Below are positions 22,697 to 33,475 of a DNA stretch of 64,000 nt, piece after piece. Position 1 is the stretch's first letter, and every line of letters starts with the position of its first letter. The stretch is from Pisolithus tinctorius (taxonomy: Eukaryota; Basidiomycota; Agaricomycetes; Boletales; Pisolithaceae). Where the stretch lies: assembly GCA_024663395.1 (NCBI GenBank), contig JANFAH010000060.1, positions 124,001 to 188,000 of the forward strand. Direction: 5' to 3'. The notes under the pieces were generated by a model, which worked only from the letters and a program-made list of their open reading frames with translations, did no database searches and was not told the origin of the DNA. A program made the position numbers and the translations under genes.

Positions 22697-25600
22697 ATGC
22701 TGCGTTCATTGTCAGTAGGACTTCGCCTGCATCGACTGAGACGCAATCCTGTCATGCTCGCCAACAAGCCTTTCTTGACTCCCTGCCACCCGTATTCAAC
22801 GTCCCGCATGTCTAATGGGTCGGCTGTGGTCGCGGATAGTGTCCGGTCGTTCGGGAACTTTGACCTTATCAAACGCGTGGAATTGCGAGATAATGACATA
22901 GTAGTGTCAAAATGGCAGAGTCGTGTCACCGGCCTTACCGTCGTTCATCTCGATCACGAGGGTATACTCGGCTTCTCTCTCGTACGGAAGTATTCCTTTA
23001 CTTATCTCATCCACAGCTCCCCTTGTCAACGGATATTTTGTGGTCGCGACCGAAAGTAGGCTGATCTCAACTGACAATTTTCCCAACACTCATTTTTCTA
23101 GTTTTCGATGACAGTGGGTGTCCACATACTCTAGAACAGTAGGCCTTACATTTCATTGTCGAAACTCATCGTTAAGAGTGATAGTTTGGTCTTCATGGGT
23201 TCCGAAAAGTATCCCTACAAGGGTATCATAGACCACCTGGCTAATCGAGGGTTCTCTAATGGCACGAATGCATGGACAGACACCGACCATACAGGTTAGT
23301 TGGATTGCCTGTAAATTCAAATACGATCCTCAGTTCACACAGCATACACATCCTCAACCGCCGGAGATCAAGGATTTCTTCAGCTTTTGCCTGTTTTCTT
23401 GGACCACATCTTGTACCCGACAATGGTCAAATCAGCATTCCTAACCGAGGCGAGTGAACAGAAGAAGTATGGTTGTACACCTAAACCTTTTTACAGGTCT
23501 ATCACATCAATGGAAAAGGCGAGGACGCTGGCGTGGTGTACAGTGAAATGCAAGGTCGTCAGAACACTTCCGCAGACCTCATGGCCCTTTGGTTTGTTTC
23601 ATCTCGATGCAGCTGTACTCTATTCACTGATTTTGTCTCAGTTCGCAGCGTACCTTGTACCCGGTCGGTAGCGCATATCGCAGTGAAACTGGTGGTCTCA
23701 TGGAAGCCCTGAGGTTGTTGACTGTCGAGCAGAGTAGTCCCTTTTCTTCTTTTCTTTTCCTTAAAACTGATCACCTGGGTTGCACTCAGTTCGTAAATAC
23801 CATGGCACATATTATGTTCCCCACAATCTGTCTCTCATTGTCACGGGAAAACTTTCGAATGGCACGCAGTCTCTCCTTTCAGTGATTCAAGACAAAGTTG
23901 AGCCCACTATCATTGCACACGGTCAGAATCGTGGGCCAAGGCCTAATGGCTGGAAACGGCCGTTTATGGAGACGCCCAGCGCCAACAGAGCACCCATCCA
24001 GCAATCAGTCAAGAAGGTTGTCGAGTTTCCCGAGAAGGACGAAAGCCAAGGCGAGCTGGTTATCACGTTTTGTGGTCCATCCCCAACGAGTTTTCTGGAT
24101 CAAAAAGTAAGCAAGCTATCTTCTCGTGAAAGATTGCACTGACACTTGGCGATCTAAGGCCCTAGATATATTGGCCACCTATCTTACATCCTCTCCCGTA
24201 GCTCCTCTGAACAAGGAGTACGTAGAAGTTGAATCACCTCTATGGTGCGTTTAATTCACTTCGTTGAGACGCTGTTCTCAATTTTCTGCAGCTCGTATAT
24301 CTACTTCAGCGAGGATACCCGTGCAACCATGGTAGACTTACCGATATACATAGGATCTATACCTGTGGAACACATAGACGACTTTGACCAGAAGTTTGTC
24401 TCGAGCTTACGCCGCATCAGCCGTGAGGGTATTGATATGGATCGCATGCGTATGGTCATTAATAGGGACGAGCGACAGGTATGGGGTTCGATATCTGCAG
24501 TCTACAACGTTCTTATTTTTTCTTTCCTGTTTAGCTGCGTAGCAAACTAGAATCTTCCAAAGGAGAAACCCTTTCGGGCGCGCTCATCACGGATTTTCTG
24601 TATGGCGCCCTCGATGGATCGGATCTGCCAGATGCCTTGGACGAGATGAAGTACTACAATGTGCTGCGAACGTGGTCGAGTAAAGACTGGTCAAACCTAT
24701 TGAACAAGTTAGTTGTGATTTGTAGCTTGTTTCTCACTAACTCTCCCCCAGATACTTTGTTGATGCTAACTATGTCGCAATCATTGGCAAGCCTTCTGCG
24801 CACCTTGCTGAGAAGCTTGAAAGAGATGAGAAAGCACGTCTTGCTGCGCAGGTTGAAAAGCTGGGTCCTGAAGGTCTGGCGCAAGCGAAGAAGGATCTTG
24901 AAGCTGCCAAGGAAGAACACGAAAAACCGATACCTAAGGATGTCCTTACCTCATTCCCTGTACCGGATGTCAAAAGCATTTCTTGGATTCCCGTCGAGAG
25001 TGTACAGGAGACAGGTGAAAGTTTTGACGTGACCCGGACGCAGTCTTCCTTGGCTAAGCATATCGAATCGGATGGTTCTCCGTTGCCAATGTTTATCCAG
25101 TATGATCACGTCAAGGTCTGTATCTGCCATTCAGCGGTCCACCTTCTTATCGGTCATCTTTGTAGTCTGATTTTGTCTCCATCCACGCGTACTTTTCTCT
25201 GGCCAACGTCCCTGATAGACTTCGCCCGTTAGTTGTCTGTTTGACCCTTTGATGTTTATTCTAATCACTGACCATCCACAACAGGCATATTTCGACTTAT
25301 CTCGCTGCGTTTTTCTCGCTTCCTGTGAAACGCACTTCTGGCCAACATCTGTCACACGAAGAGGTTGTCACTAAGCTAGACGATGAGACTGTGGCGTACG
25401 AATCTGCGCTTGGTGTTTCCGAACAATTCACAGAAATGCTGCGCGTTACTTTGAAAGTCCAGGTCGAGCAGTACGAATCCGCTGTCGCCTGGCTCCGCGA
25501 TCTTATTTGGGGTGCCATCTTTGACAAGGAAAGGTGAGTGGTATTGGGAAGTTACCTCTCAATCCATTGAACAGTTCGAAGACTCCTTGTTTCCGCCGCA

Positions 25601-27038
25601 AAGATCGCACAAGCCCTTCCCGAGCTTAAACGTGATGGTAATAACGTCTTGTCATCCGTCTGGATGGAATGTCATTTCAGCGCGAACTCGACTTCTCTGG
25701 CGAGCGCTGTGCTGTCCCAGTCGGAGTTCGTCCCTAAGCTTATTGAAGAACTGCGGGAAACGCCGGACAAGGTCATCGCGGATTTTGAAGCGTTGCGCAC
25801 CTGCTGTGAGTCAATCGTAGATCATGGAGAGATAAGCAGCCGCTGATGAGCCTCATCAGTGACTGATCCATCTGGCGTCCGGTTTTCTGTGACTGGCAAC
25901 GTTCTTGGTGTTACGAAGCCTCGCAGTGTCTGGGGAAAGTATTTCGGGAGCCTTCCTGTAGGTTGATATTTACTGTGTGATGCAGAGTGCTAACCCGCCT
26001 CGCCAGAAATCCCGCCTCACTCCAATTAGATTTTCGTACGAGACACTTAATGATATTGGAAGAAACCCTGCCGGAAAGGTCGTTCTCTGCAAGGTCTACT
26101 ATTCTACCTACTTATATTTCTTCCAGGCAACGGTCGTTAGTTTACCCACTATCGAGAGCTCTTTTGTCAGCCACACCGCCCGGGGCATCCAAGGCTTCGA
26201 CCATCCCGAATTCCCGGCGCTTAGAGTAGCTCTGGAAGTGCTTAACGCTACGGAAAGTTACTTATGGGTACGTAAAGTACATGATTTGCCCTTGCGAAGC
26301 TGAATCTTGAGTCCACTATCTACGATAGCGCTCCATTCGAGGTTCTGGTCTTGCATATGGAGCCTATGTCACCGCGGACAGAGAAGCCGGTTTGTTGTCG
26401 TTTATGTTATATAGGGTGAGACAGTTTGTCTACGAATGCCGATCTCTTACCAACGCTTGGAAGAGCTCGGATAGTATAGCAGCGTTTAAAGAGGCCAGAA
26501 AGGTGCTGACTGGTTTGATAGACGGCACAGTAAGTTCTCAGTCGTCACTAGGGCAGATGTGCGCTGATGCAATCCGCTCATTTAAGGTTGAGCTAGAGGA
26601 GACCACCCTGGACGCAGCCAAGAGCAGCATTGTCTACGGTGTTGCAAGGAATGTCGCAACTCCTGGCACAGCGGTAAGAGCGCATTCCGCCTTGCCAGTT
26701 ATGGTGTGGTGACTTGAGACATCTAGGCTACTAATTCTTTCCTTGATCAAGCCATAAAAGGCGTGCCTCAGGGCTACAATCTGAAGCTCCTGGAGCAATA
26801 CCAAGCTGTGACGAAGAGCGACGTACTAGCTTCGCTCAAGAAGCACGTTTTGCCAATTTTCAGTTCCTCCTCTTCCACGGTTGTCGTTGTCACAACCCCT
26901 TCGAAGGTAGACCAGATTGCAGGCAATTTAGAAGAGTTTGGCTTTAAACCCGAGAAACGGACTTTGGAGGTTGTACTTGAAGATGGTACTGATGACGACA
27001 GTAGCTCTGAGACTGGCTCACAAGCAAGTCATCATTGA
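22697..27038 (+). CDS. SDD3: M16 zinc metalloprotease (YOL098C/C05D11.1-like), likely mitochondrial
   Basis: Large M16 (pitrilysin-class) protease of the poorly studied branch containing yeast YOL098C/SDD3. The start at 22697 gives a basic, acid-free amino end, MLRSLSVGLRLHRLRRNPVM, ending near PYSTSRMSNG, which looks like a cleavable mitochondrial presequence. A start at 22808 (MSNGSAVVAD) would remove it. The inverted zinc motif His-X2-Glu-His is in HTLEHLIFMGSEKYPYKG. Further family blocks are GKGEDAGVVYSEMQGRQNTS, GSAYRSETGGLMEALR and HNLSLIVTGKL. More than ten introns break the gene. Late blocks include YDSAPFEVLVLH-type text near 26320 and TVVVVTTPSKVDQIAGNLEE. The stop at 27036-27038 is only 33 bases from the convergent NUFIP1 stop. 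Substrate unknown. Confidence 0.85.
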
Positions 27039-27071
27039 GCCACCGCGTACTTACATTTACATAATAGAAAA

Positions 27072-28461
27072 TTAACCAGACGAATGGACTGCTTGGTCCC
27101 CCTTGTCGGTTGTAGTCCCATTATTACTTGCGACGACTTCAATCATCCTTTCCCGTCCTTCACCGGGAGATGGCTCCACCTCTTGAAGGAAGTCGTTGTC
27201 GACTAAAAATCGGATGGCTTGAGATAAATTTGAAACAGTGATTCGTATTTCGGGTAACAGTAGCTTGAAACGCCGTGAGTATGGACGGATTCAGTGGTAA
27301 ACGCGCCAAAGGAAAATTAGGATTACATTACGTAGTAGATCTGGCCTGGACATGAATGGAGTCCTTGGCGGTTTCTTTGGTTGAGGGGGGGCTCGGAGTA
27401 GCTTTGCTGGCGCAACGGATAACACTTCCGTTCTGTTGAGATTAGAATCGAGGTCGCAATCTGGAGGTGCTCTAGATGTTGTTTCCTCCGGTGGCTCATC
27501 TCCAGAGTCGGTGTCGGCGTTCACATGGATCTGTTGAGGAAGCTCATCCGGTGCGACAAACGCTGAATCCGTAGATTCCCTGGCATTCACGGTTGGTGGG
27601 ACCCCATTTCGCCTGCCCGAAGGACCTTGTCTGCTTCCAATGCCTCTTTTAGAACGCTTTCCCCGATCTGCGGACAGGCCGTCTGTCGGATGATTATCTC
27701 TACGCCTTTTTCTTCTACCCATTCCCATATCTTCAGGTGTCAGCTGTCCTCGGGCAATAGCTTCCTCAATCTTGCGTTTTTTCTCTTCCACTCGTTCAGA
27801 GGTCGGAAACCGCTTTCGTCGCTCGGTTATCCAGGCATCAACAGCTTCTGGTGTATTTAGTAAGAGAGATGTTCCTTGAATCGGGATAGGTTTCCTATAA
27901 TCGGAGCAGCAAAATCAGTTGAGACGGTCAATGAAAAAATCGCGAAAAAGGTGCGTACCCCTTCAGGCTAGGATCAGCGTCCCAGTCGTCTTTCTTATTC
28001 TTGTCCCATCCAGGCGGGAAAATAAAGTGACGATCCATCATGTGAATCTCGACCGACTTTTTTGAACCCGTGAATGGGCAGCCTTGCCTTTGACATCGAA
28101 AGTTGCCAGGCTGATACCAGCTGCCATGTTTCAATGGATCAGTCACTACTCGCTTTCCCGCGAGTGGTAATGGGCGAGCATGGTCTGCAGAGGCGTTTGG
28201 GAGAGGTTTGTTTGCTGGCGTCCAATCTTGACGCGGAGTATACGTAGAGGAGAATGTATATCCATCTGCAGTCGTCGCGGGACGTGACCTATTGTACGAG
28301 GCTTGCACGTAGGCATTGTAGTAATGGGGAGTCATCCCGTACGGCGCATACGACTGTATGTATGGGTTCGTGAGCGCGGCAGTCATCGCGCCTGTATCGA
28401 AGATGGGCGGACGACCACTCGTCGACCAGCCCGACGCGGCAGAATTCTGTGGAGGTTGCAT
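27072..28461 (-). CDS. NUFIP1/Rsa1-type snoRNP assembly factor
   Basis: Probable NUFIP1-domain protein; yeast Rsa1 and human NUFIP1 act with the R2TP machinery in box C/D snoRNP assembly. The start at 28461 gives MQPPQNSAASGW and a Tyr/Asn/Pro-rich low-complexity region. A C2H2-like finger follows (FRCQRQGCPFTGSKKSVEIH, then MMDRHF). The NUFIP1 block lies across the intron near 27900: KPIPIQGTSLLLNTPEAVDA, WITERRKRFPTSERVEEKKR, KIEEAIARGQLTPEDMGMGR. A basic run RRKRRRDN is next. The last exon encodes LLLPEIRITVSNLSQAIRFL and ends HSSG at the TAA at 27072-27074. The finger-plus-NUFIP1 order matches the family. A CACGTGA site lies 19 bases upstream of the start. Confidence 0.82.
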
Positions 28462-28997
28462 GGAAAGTCTATATTGGCACACGTGACCTACGACTTGGTA
28501 GGCACGTTCACTAAATACTAAATAGTACTGCAGACATGGATCTCGGAACACATGGGAAGCGGGAACATAATGTGCATACTGTATATCGTCTGTGGGAGTG
28601 CCGTACGACAATGCGGCATAGTATACGAAAACATCGAACGCGAGGGGCAGAGAAGTTTTGCGACGAGAGGGGAAGATCACAGGGTACGAACAAAATCGCG
28701 TCAAGAATATCGAAGGGAAGACGAGAGCCAATGCAAACGCGAATGCTTCCTGGCCATCTGGGTGGTCAATATCAACGTAGGAGGGCGCAAGAGCAACAAA
28801 CACGTGCAAGGCGGCCAGGAGAGCACGCAGGCAGCAAGGACAACAAGAACAGAGGCGATCTACGGGAAGGATAACGTTTTTGGGGTGGTTGGACTAGTCG
28901 CTATAACGAAGCACAAACACGATCGTGCGATGGCAAGTGGTCCACTCGAGACATTGTCGTGTCTGTCGGGAGGCGTAAGGGCCGAGTGGAGGGCTCT
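28462..28997. other. Gap between KH gene 3' end and NUFIP1 gene start
   Basis: About 536 bases. Both neighbours are on the minus strand, so this is the NUFIP1 promoter plus the 3' end of the KH gene. It holds CACGTGA at 28480-28486 and a GC-rich stretch that keeps long frames open on both strands, which I treat as chance. No gene is supported. Confidence 0.4.
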
Positions 28998-30132
28998 TTA
29001 TTCCTGTGACTCCTGCTGCTGCTGCTCCCTTCCAACCCTCCTCTCCTTCTCGCTCTCCAGCTGATTGTATAAAAGGAACAAAGCCTTCTCATTGGCCTCG
29101 GGCGTACCAACGATAGTAAACATGCGTTCGTTAGTATCGTCGTGCGGCATCTTTGCGATTGATATTTTAGATCCCGAAAGCCGACGGATTTCGGTGATCT
29201 TGCTCCCATTACGACCAATGATGCAACCAACCATGTCAGAAGGGATAGATATGTTCTGCGTGCGAAGATTGGTTGGCTGCTGCTGGGTGGATGGGGAATG
29301 GGGCGAGGGCGGTGAAGAACCGCGCCGTACTGTGTCACCATTTGACCTGCGGTTGGCCATGGGTCCGGGAGCATAACCGTTGGTCGAGCGCTTAAAGCTA
29401 GACCGTTCTTCGCTTGTACCTGCACCTGGGTAGAAAGGCACTGTGCCAGCACCCCTTTCCCAGTCTTCCAACAGGCATTTGCCAATTTCTTCAATGGCAC
29501 GACCAATAGCTTCCGGGGAGCCCTGAACTTCCACGATACGCTCTGTAGACTGCGGTAGCATTTCTTTGGATGCGACCATGCGAGCGCCGGAAAGTTCTTG
29601 GATGGTTTTGATTTTCAAGCCACTTCGACCAATTATGGTACCCATCAAGTTGTGAGAGATCAGGAGACGGATGGAAGTATGACGTGTCGAAGAAGAAGAT
29701 ATTGGGATTGGGTGCGGACTTGATGTGACGAGCTGAGTGATGATCTGCGTATATGCCTGAGGTTGAAGGGGTTAGTAAGGAGGTGGAGGGAGGACATCGA
29801 GCAGATCACGGACCTTGGCGACAGATTCGACGGAGCCTGAGACTGTGAGAACACGTTCGTGCACGCCAGGGGTGACTTTGCTGACGCCCGCTCTCACATG
29901 GGCTTGTTCCCTCAAATCGGCGACGTTTTTCCCTTGCTTTCCGATGATGACGCCAGCCTCCTTTGTGTTTACAAGAGCGCGAAGAGTGAGGGTGTCCTGA
30001 GCAGAGGAGGGTGAGGGTGAGCGAGATCCGGCTGGAGAGGCTGGTAAGGAGAGAGAATGAGTATGTGAATGAACCCCTAGCAAAGATCTCGAGCACACCT
30101 GAGCTATGGCGGGCCAGTTTTTCGGTGGACAT
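28998..30132 (-). CDS. Triple-KH RNA-binding protein (PCBP/Hek2/Rnc1 type)
   Basis: Poly(C)-binding-type RNA-binding protein with three KH domains; relatives control mRNA stability, localisation or translation. The start at 30132 gives MSTEKLARHSS, then an intron. KH1: LRALVNTKEAGVIIGKQGKN. KH2: MMGTIIGRSGLKIKTIQELS with ARMVASKEM. KH3: IPSDMVGCIIGRNGSKITEI with RRLSGSKISIAK. Each shows the Gly-X-X-Gly loop (GKQG, GRSG, GRNG). A Ser/Pro/Gln linker sits between KH2 and KH3. The tail is EKERRVGREQQQQESQE, ending at the TAA at 28998-29000. The gene has at least three exons. The promoter side contains a G-quadruplex-type tract. The closest named ortholog is uncertain. Confidence 0.87.
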
Positions 30133-30208
30133 TGTGTGGAAACGGGGATATGTGATCAGAGTGTGTGCAGATGGGTGGAGCGCTGGGCAGGGCCGGGGGG
30201 ACGACGCA

Positions 30209-30239
30209 GGGGACGGGGACGGGGCGGGGACGGGCAGGG
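30209..30239 (+). repeat. G-quadruplex-type GGGGAC tract
   Basis: Runs of four G separated by one or two bases (GGGG-AC-GGGG-AC-GGGG-C-GGGG-AC-GGG). It lies 77 to 107 bases upstream of the KH-protein start, so the gene's coding strand carries the C-rich complement. It satisfies the simple G-quadruplex pattern. Whether it folds or regulates is not shown. Confidence 0.6.
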
Positions 30240-30410
30240 CGACGACGACGCAGCTGGTGGCGGGGAGAAAACTTGCAGGACAGACGCGCGTCACGCGATT
30301 CCCTTTTCCGGATCCGGGCACACGCACAGCCACCCACTCTATGATGTATTCCAGAAAATCATAATAAAACCGCTGGGCGGGCAGAGATCGCATAGTTACA
30401 TGCATGGTGT

Positions 30411-30430
30411 CTTATAGCATCTTATAGCAT
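30411..30430. repeat. Tandem duplication of a 10-mer
   Basis: CTTATAGCAT occurs twice head to tail, at 30411-30420 and 30421-30430, just beyond the uL13 stop codon in its 3' untranslated region. It is probably a small slippage duplication. Confidence 0.7.
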
Positions 30431-30469
30431 ACAACTCGAGGACATCGCCCGTAAAGCAGGCACCAATAC

Positions 30470-31242
30470 CTAGTACCCATACTCTGCAAGCTTCCCAATG
30501 GATGGCGAGGCGTCCGAAACTGCCTTTTGGCGCAGCTTGATGGCTGCAATCTATCCAGTAACAGGTCAGCAGACCGCTCATCGCTCATCATCCCCCTTGG
30601 CATACCTTGCGTTCATGGAATGCTTGTGCCTTGATCTTCCTCTTCTCCTCGAGCCGGTCAACAACGTCCTTGTAGCCCCAGCCAACCTCATGCGACAAAC
30701 GCTGATATTTCCCACCGACGTCAACATAGATACTTACTGAAAACGTGTCTCCCCCCCTGCTTACCTTGACGGTACAGTATTTTCTGCCAGGCTTCAGCCG
30801 CAACACCCGTAGAGCCTCAGGAACTACCATCCGCTTCTTGCGGTCATAGGGTGGAGGAACACCCTCAAACAATTTCAACCTTTCAAGCGCTGCAGCACCC
30901 CGGGCCGTCTTGTGGGGAACCATGCCTCGGATAGCACGGAAAAGGATTTTGGAGGGAGCGCGATGATGGAAGGGACCAGACTTCTTGGGGTTGACAATGT
31001 GGCGCTTGTGAAGGAAGTTGTGGTAGCGCAACTGCATAGTTGTAAGCATACAGCACGGATCGAGTCAAACCCGCCGGTTGCACCTTGTTGCGGAAGAAAC
31101 TGCCAGAGATATTGATCTCTTCGCACCTAACAACAACAATCTTCTGGCCGGAAAGGACCTGTTTGGCAATGATGGAGGCCAAGCGACCAAGAAGGTGACC
31201 CTTTCCATCGATCACGATGGGCGTCGAAGAGAATGTGGCCAT
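30470..31242 (-). CDS. RPL16: 60S ribosomal protein uL13 (L13a/Rpl16)
   Basis: Large-subunit ribosomal protein. The start at 31242 gives [20 protein letters not shown], then [20 protein letters not shown] and [11 protein letters not shown] at an intron. The next exon has [40 protein letters not shown] and [20 protein letters not shown]. Two further introns lead to [20 protein letters not shown] and the last exon [20 protein letters not shown], ending AEYGY at the TAG at 30470-30472. All parts of the usual roughly 200-residue protein are present. Vertebrate L13a introns host snoRNAs, but the introns here are too short to show an obvious one. Confidence 0.95.
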
Positions 31243-31533
31243 GACAGTCTGCGTGAAACAAACAAAAACACATGCGAAAATTCAGGGTTTGGGTAAGAAC
31301 GGAAGACTCTGTGCTCACCTGCGTGGACGACGGATAATGAGAAGGCGCGTTCAAAGCAAGTGGCGGGCTGCTAACAACTATTGTCCACTTACCTTGAGGG
31401 ATCTTGAAGTCGTCTCTGTGGGGGGAACCGTGTGGGAATCCGAGCAATGACAGCCACCGTGACAAAGAACTGTGTAGCGGGTCGGCGTTTGCCGGGACAA
31501 TCCTATTACATAATATGACGTCCATAGCGTAAT

Positions 31534-32424
31534 CTACAACTTGTGCCGTTCAATGTGGTCAAAGCCGGACGCCGCTGCCCCTGCAATCCACTCGGCCGTC
31601 CCGTACTTGGTGACCGTCCATGGTTTAGCCTCGATATTGTTCTCCTTCCAGTACCCCGCTATCCTGGGTCGCTCGAGCACAGCCGTCCACAGCTTCCCGC
31701 ACAACTTATACTCACCATCATCCCCAAGCATTCCCCGGATCGACGGAAAAATTTCCGTGACAAGACTGATTGTTGTGGTGACAGCAGCAGCCATGCCTGT
31801 CAGTCGATCGGTTTGAAGCGGCACCACCCTGATATTCCTCTCTAATTCGGAAAGCGCGTTCTCGGTATCCTTCAAGAATCGGCTTACGATGCCGCGGATG
31901 GTGGTCCTCTGTGGAGGAGCTAACCACTAGACCCGTCAGCCGAGAGGCGCGGATGGGCGTGCGTGACAAGACACACCTCACTACTTCCAGACATCCCAAG
32001 TATTCTGACCATGGCGAACAGGGCTGCCTCCTTGACCATTTGAATGCGTACTCTCACTTCGAGTGGTAAGTCTTTCTCCAGCTGCGATGCATGAACACAT
32101 AAGCGTATGGCTTCACTGCACAGTGCTCACAGTTGTCCCTGCTGGGGCGAGGGTTTCATTTAAATAAGTCAAGATGGTGGAAGTTTCTGCCAATACGAAT
32201 TCCTTCGGCCCATTTTGCACCACTTCGTGTCTGACGCGCAGAACAGGCAGCGCAGAATATGGAAACTTGTCACTAGTGATTTCGCGCGTCTTCTTCCATT
32301 GCTCCCATGTAACCACCGGAATCTCCTCCAAATTGAAAGGGACGCCCGAATCTACGAGCAGAAGCAGGATAGGCTCGCCACGACCTCTAAAGGGGAAGTA
32401 TGCCAAGTGGAGGCCTTGGTCCAT
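31534..32424 (-). CDS. Glutathione S-transferase
   Basis: Cytosolic GST-like enzyme. The start at 32424 gives MDQGLHLAYFPFRGRGEPIL. The thioredoxin-like amino domain has the catalytic-type Tyr early (AYFPFRGRGEP). The glutathione-binding text is ALPVLRVRHEVVQNGPKEFV then LAETSTILTYLNETLAP (Glu-Thr-Ser in place of the common Glu-Ser-X-Ala). The helical half follows across introns: EAIRLCVHASQLEKDLPLEV, KEAALFAMVRILGMSG, TEIFPSIRGMLGDDGEYKL and LERPRIAGYWKENN. The stop TAG is at 31534-31536. Substrates and class are not clear; it looks sigma-like at the amino end. No cluster partners are nearby, so a detoxification role is only the family default. Confidence 0.8.
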
Positions 32425-32914
32425 GTGTGTTTCAAGATGTACAGCTTGCAGCTTGTGCGTAGGCTATCTGCTTACCAATCCAAACTCCCAAAGCACGTGC
32501 AACTAGTTACAAGTTCGCGCTAGCATCCAAGTGCAGTAGTTTCTATGCATGCCGACCTATCAATTTGCAATCCATAGTAACCCCCGGGCATCCTACTGAA
32601 TGTCTAGTGTCATGTAGAGGGGCTAGGCATCGAACCACTCCAGAGTTCATACGTCAACTTCAAGATTCACCCCGACCCCTCCAGCGAAAGCGTAGTGAAG
32701 GGACAAATAACTCCTATACCCAGAACCGGACTTCCAGGAACAAGGTTCGAGGGTACACGACCTGGCAAAGGTGTCGCCTGATCGAAGAACTTTACACGGA
32801 AGCTGGCTTCTACTTTCTATTTTCACAATTCACACTTGCAATGCAAACAAGGCCATATGTTAGAAATGATGCTGGGTACAGAAGTGACAAGGAGTGACAA
32901 GTTAGATAGCTGTC
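32425..32914. other. Gap between GST start and ACP stop
   Basis: About 490 bases, GST promoter plus ACP 3' region. I see a short imperfect direct repeat, AGTGACAAGG then AGTGACAAG, near 32882-32900. A weak tRNA B-box-like string at about 32626 has no matching arms. No gene is supported. Confidence 0.4.
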
Positions 32915-33475
32915 TCAGTGAGCTGAAAGGGAATGTGAGGGGACTATCGGCAATTACATGACGAGAACACAGTACCTTCTGGTGTCTTGACGATATAATC
33001 GATGGCTTCGAACATGATATTAACAACAACGTCCGCGGAGCAGCCAGGACTAACTCACCCTGTTGGACAGTTTTTATTTCATCGGCTTCGGCGTCAGGTA
33101 TCTCGATAGAAAATTCCTGGAGACCAGATCAGTACATGTCCGGGTGGAACGAAGAATTACGTGCCTCTTCCACGGCCATCACGACTTCCACCGTGTCTAA
33201 ACTGTCAAGACCCAGGTCACCGGTGAAGGAGGCTGCCGGCGAGAGCTACAAATGGAACCATGTAGCACAATGAACGGTAATAAGCTCACAGGACTAACCT
33301 TGGCTTGGTCAACCTTTTCGAAACCCTTCAGCACATTCATAATCCTCGACTGGATACTTTCTGTAGACAATCCTGACACGGCGGAGTAGTTCGACCGGAG
33401 CACTCTGTGTGGTTGGACATGAAATGTAGCTCTAGAACGAGTTAGGCTGCGAAGAGCTAGGCGGGCGAAAGACAT
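32915..33475 (-). CDS. ACP1: Mitochondrial acyl carrier protein
   Basis: Carries acyl chains on phosphopantetheine in mitochondrial fatty acid synthesis and is also a complex I subunit (NDUFAB1 type). The start at 33475 gives a basic presequence, MSFARLALRSLTRSRATFHV. The mature part begins near STESIQSRIMNVLKGFEKVD. The attachment serine lies in GDLGLDSLDTVEVVMAVEE, restored across introns, followed by EFSIEIPDAEADEIKTVQQ and AIDYIVKTPE. A final intron gives a two-residue last exon, so the protein ends PEAH at the TGA at 32915-32917, the fungal form. Read-through would end TVFSSCN instead. It is divergent from the bL17m gene. Confidence 0.92.

Larger units (their letters stand above)
30133..30469. 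other. Gap between uL13 3' end and KH gene start
   Basis: About 337 bases, very G-rich on the plus strand around 30180-30270. It contains the G-quadruplex-type tract and, at 30411-30430, an exact tandem copy of the 10-mer CTTATAGCAT. No coding frame is supported. Confidence 0.45.

Noticed and set aside
28552..29064. Plus-strand open frame of 170 codons over the NUFIP1 promoter
   Set aside because: It overlaps the opposite coding exon and promoter, has no motif and an uneven composition; likely a GC-rich shadow.
32600..32660. Reverse B-box-like GGCATCGAACC
   Set aside because: One core mismatch and no T-stem or acceptor pairing on the minus strand.
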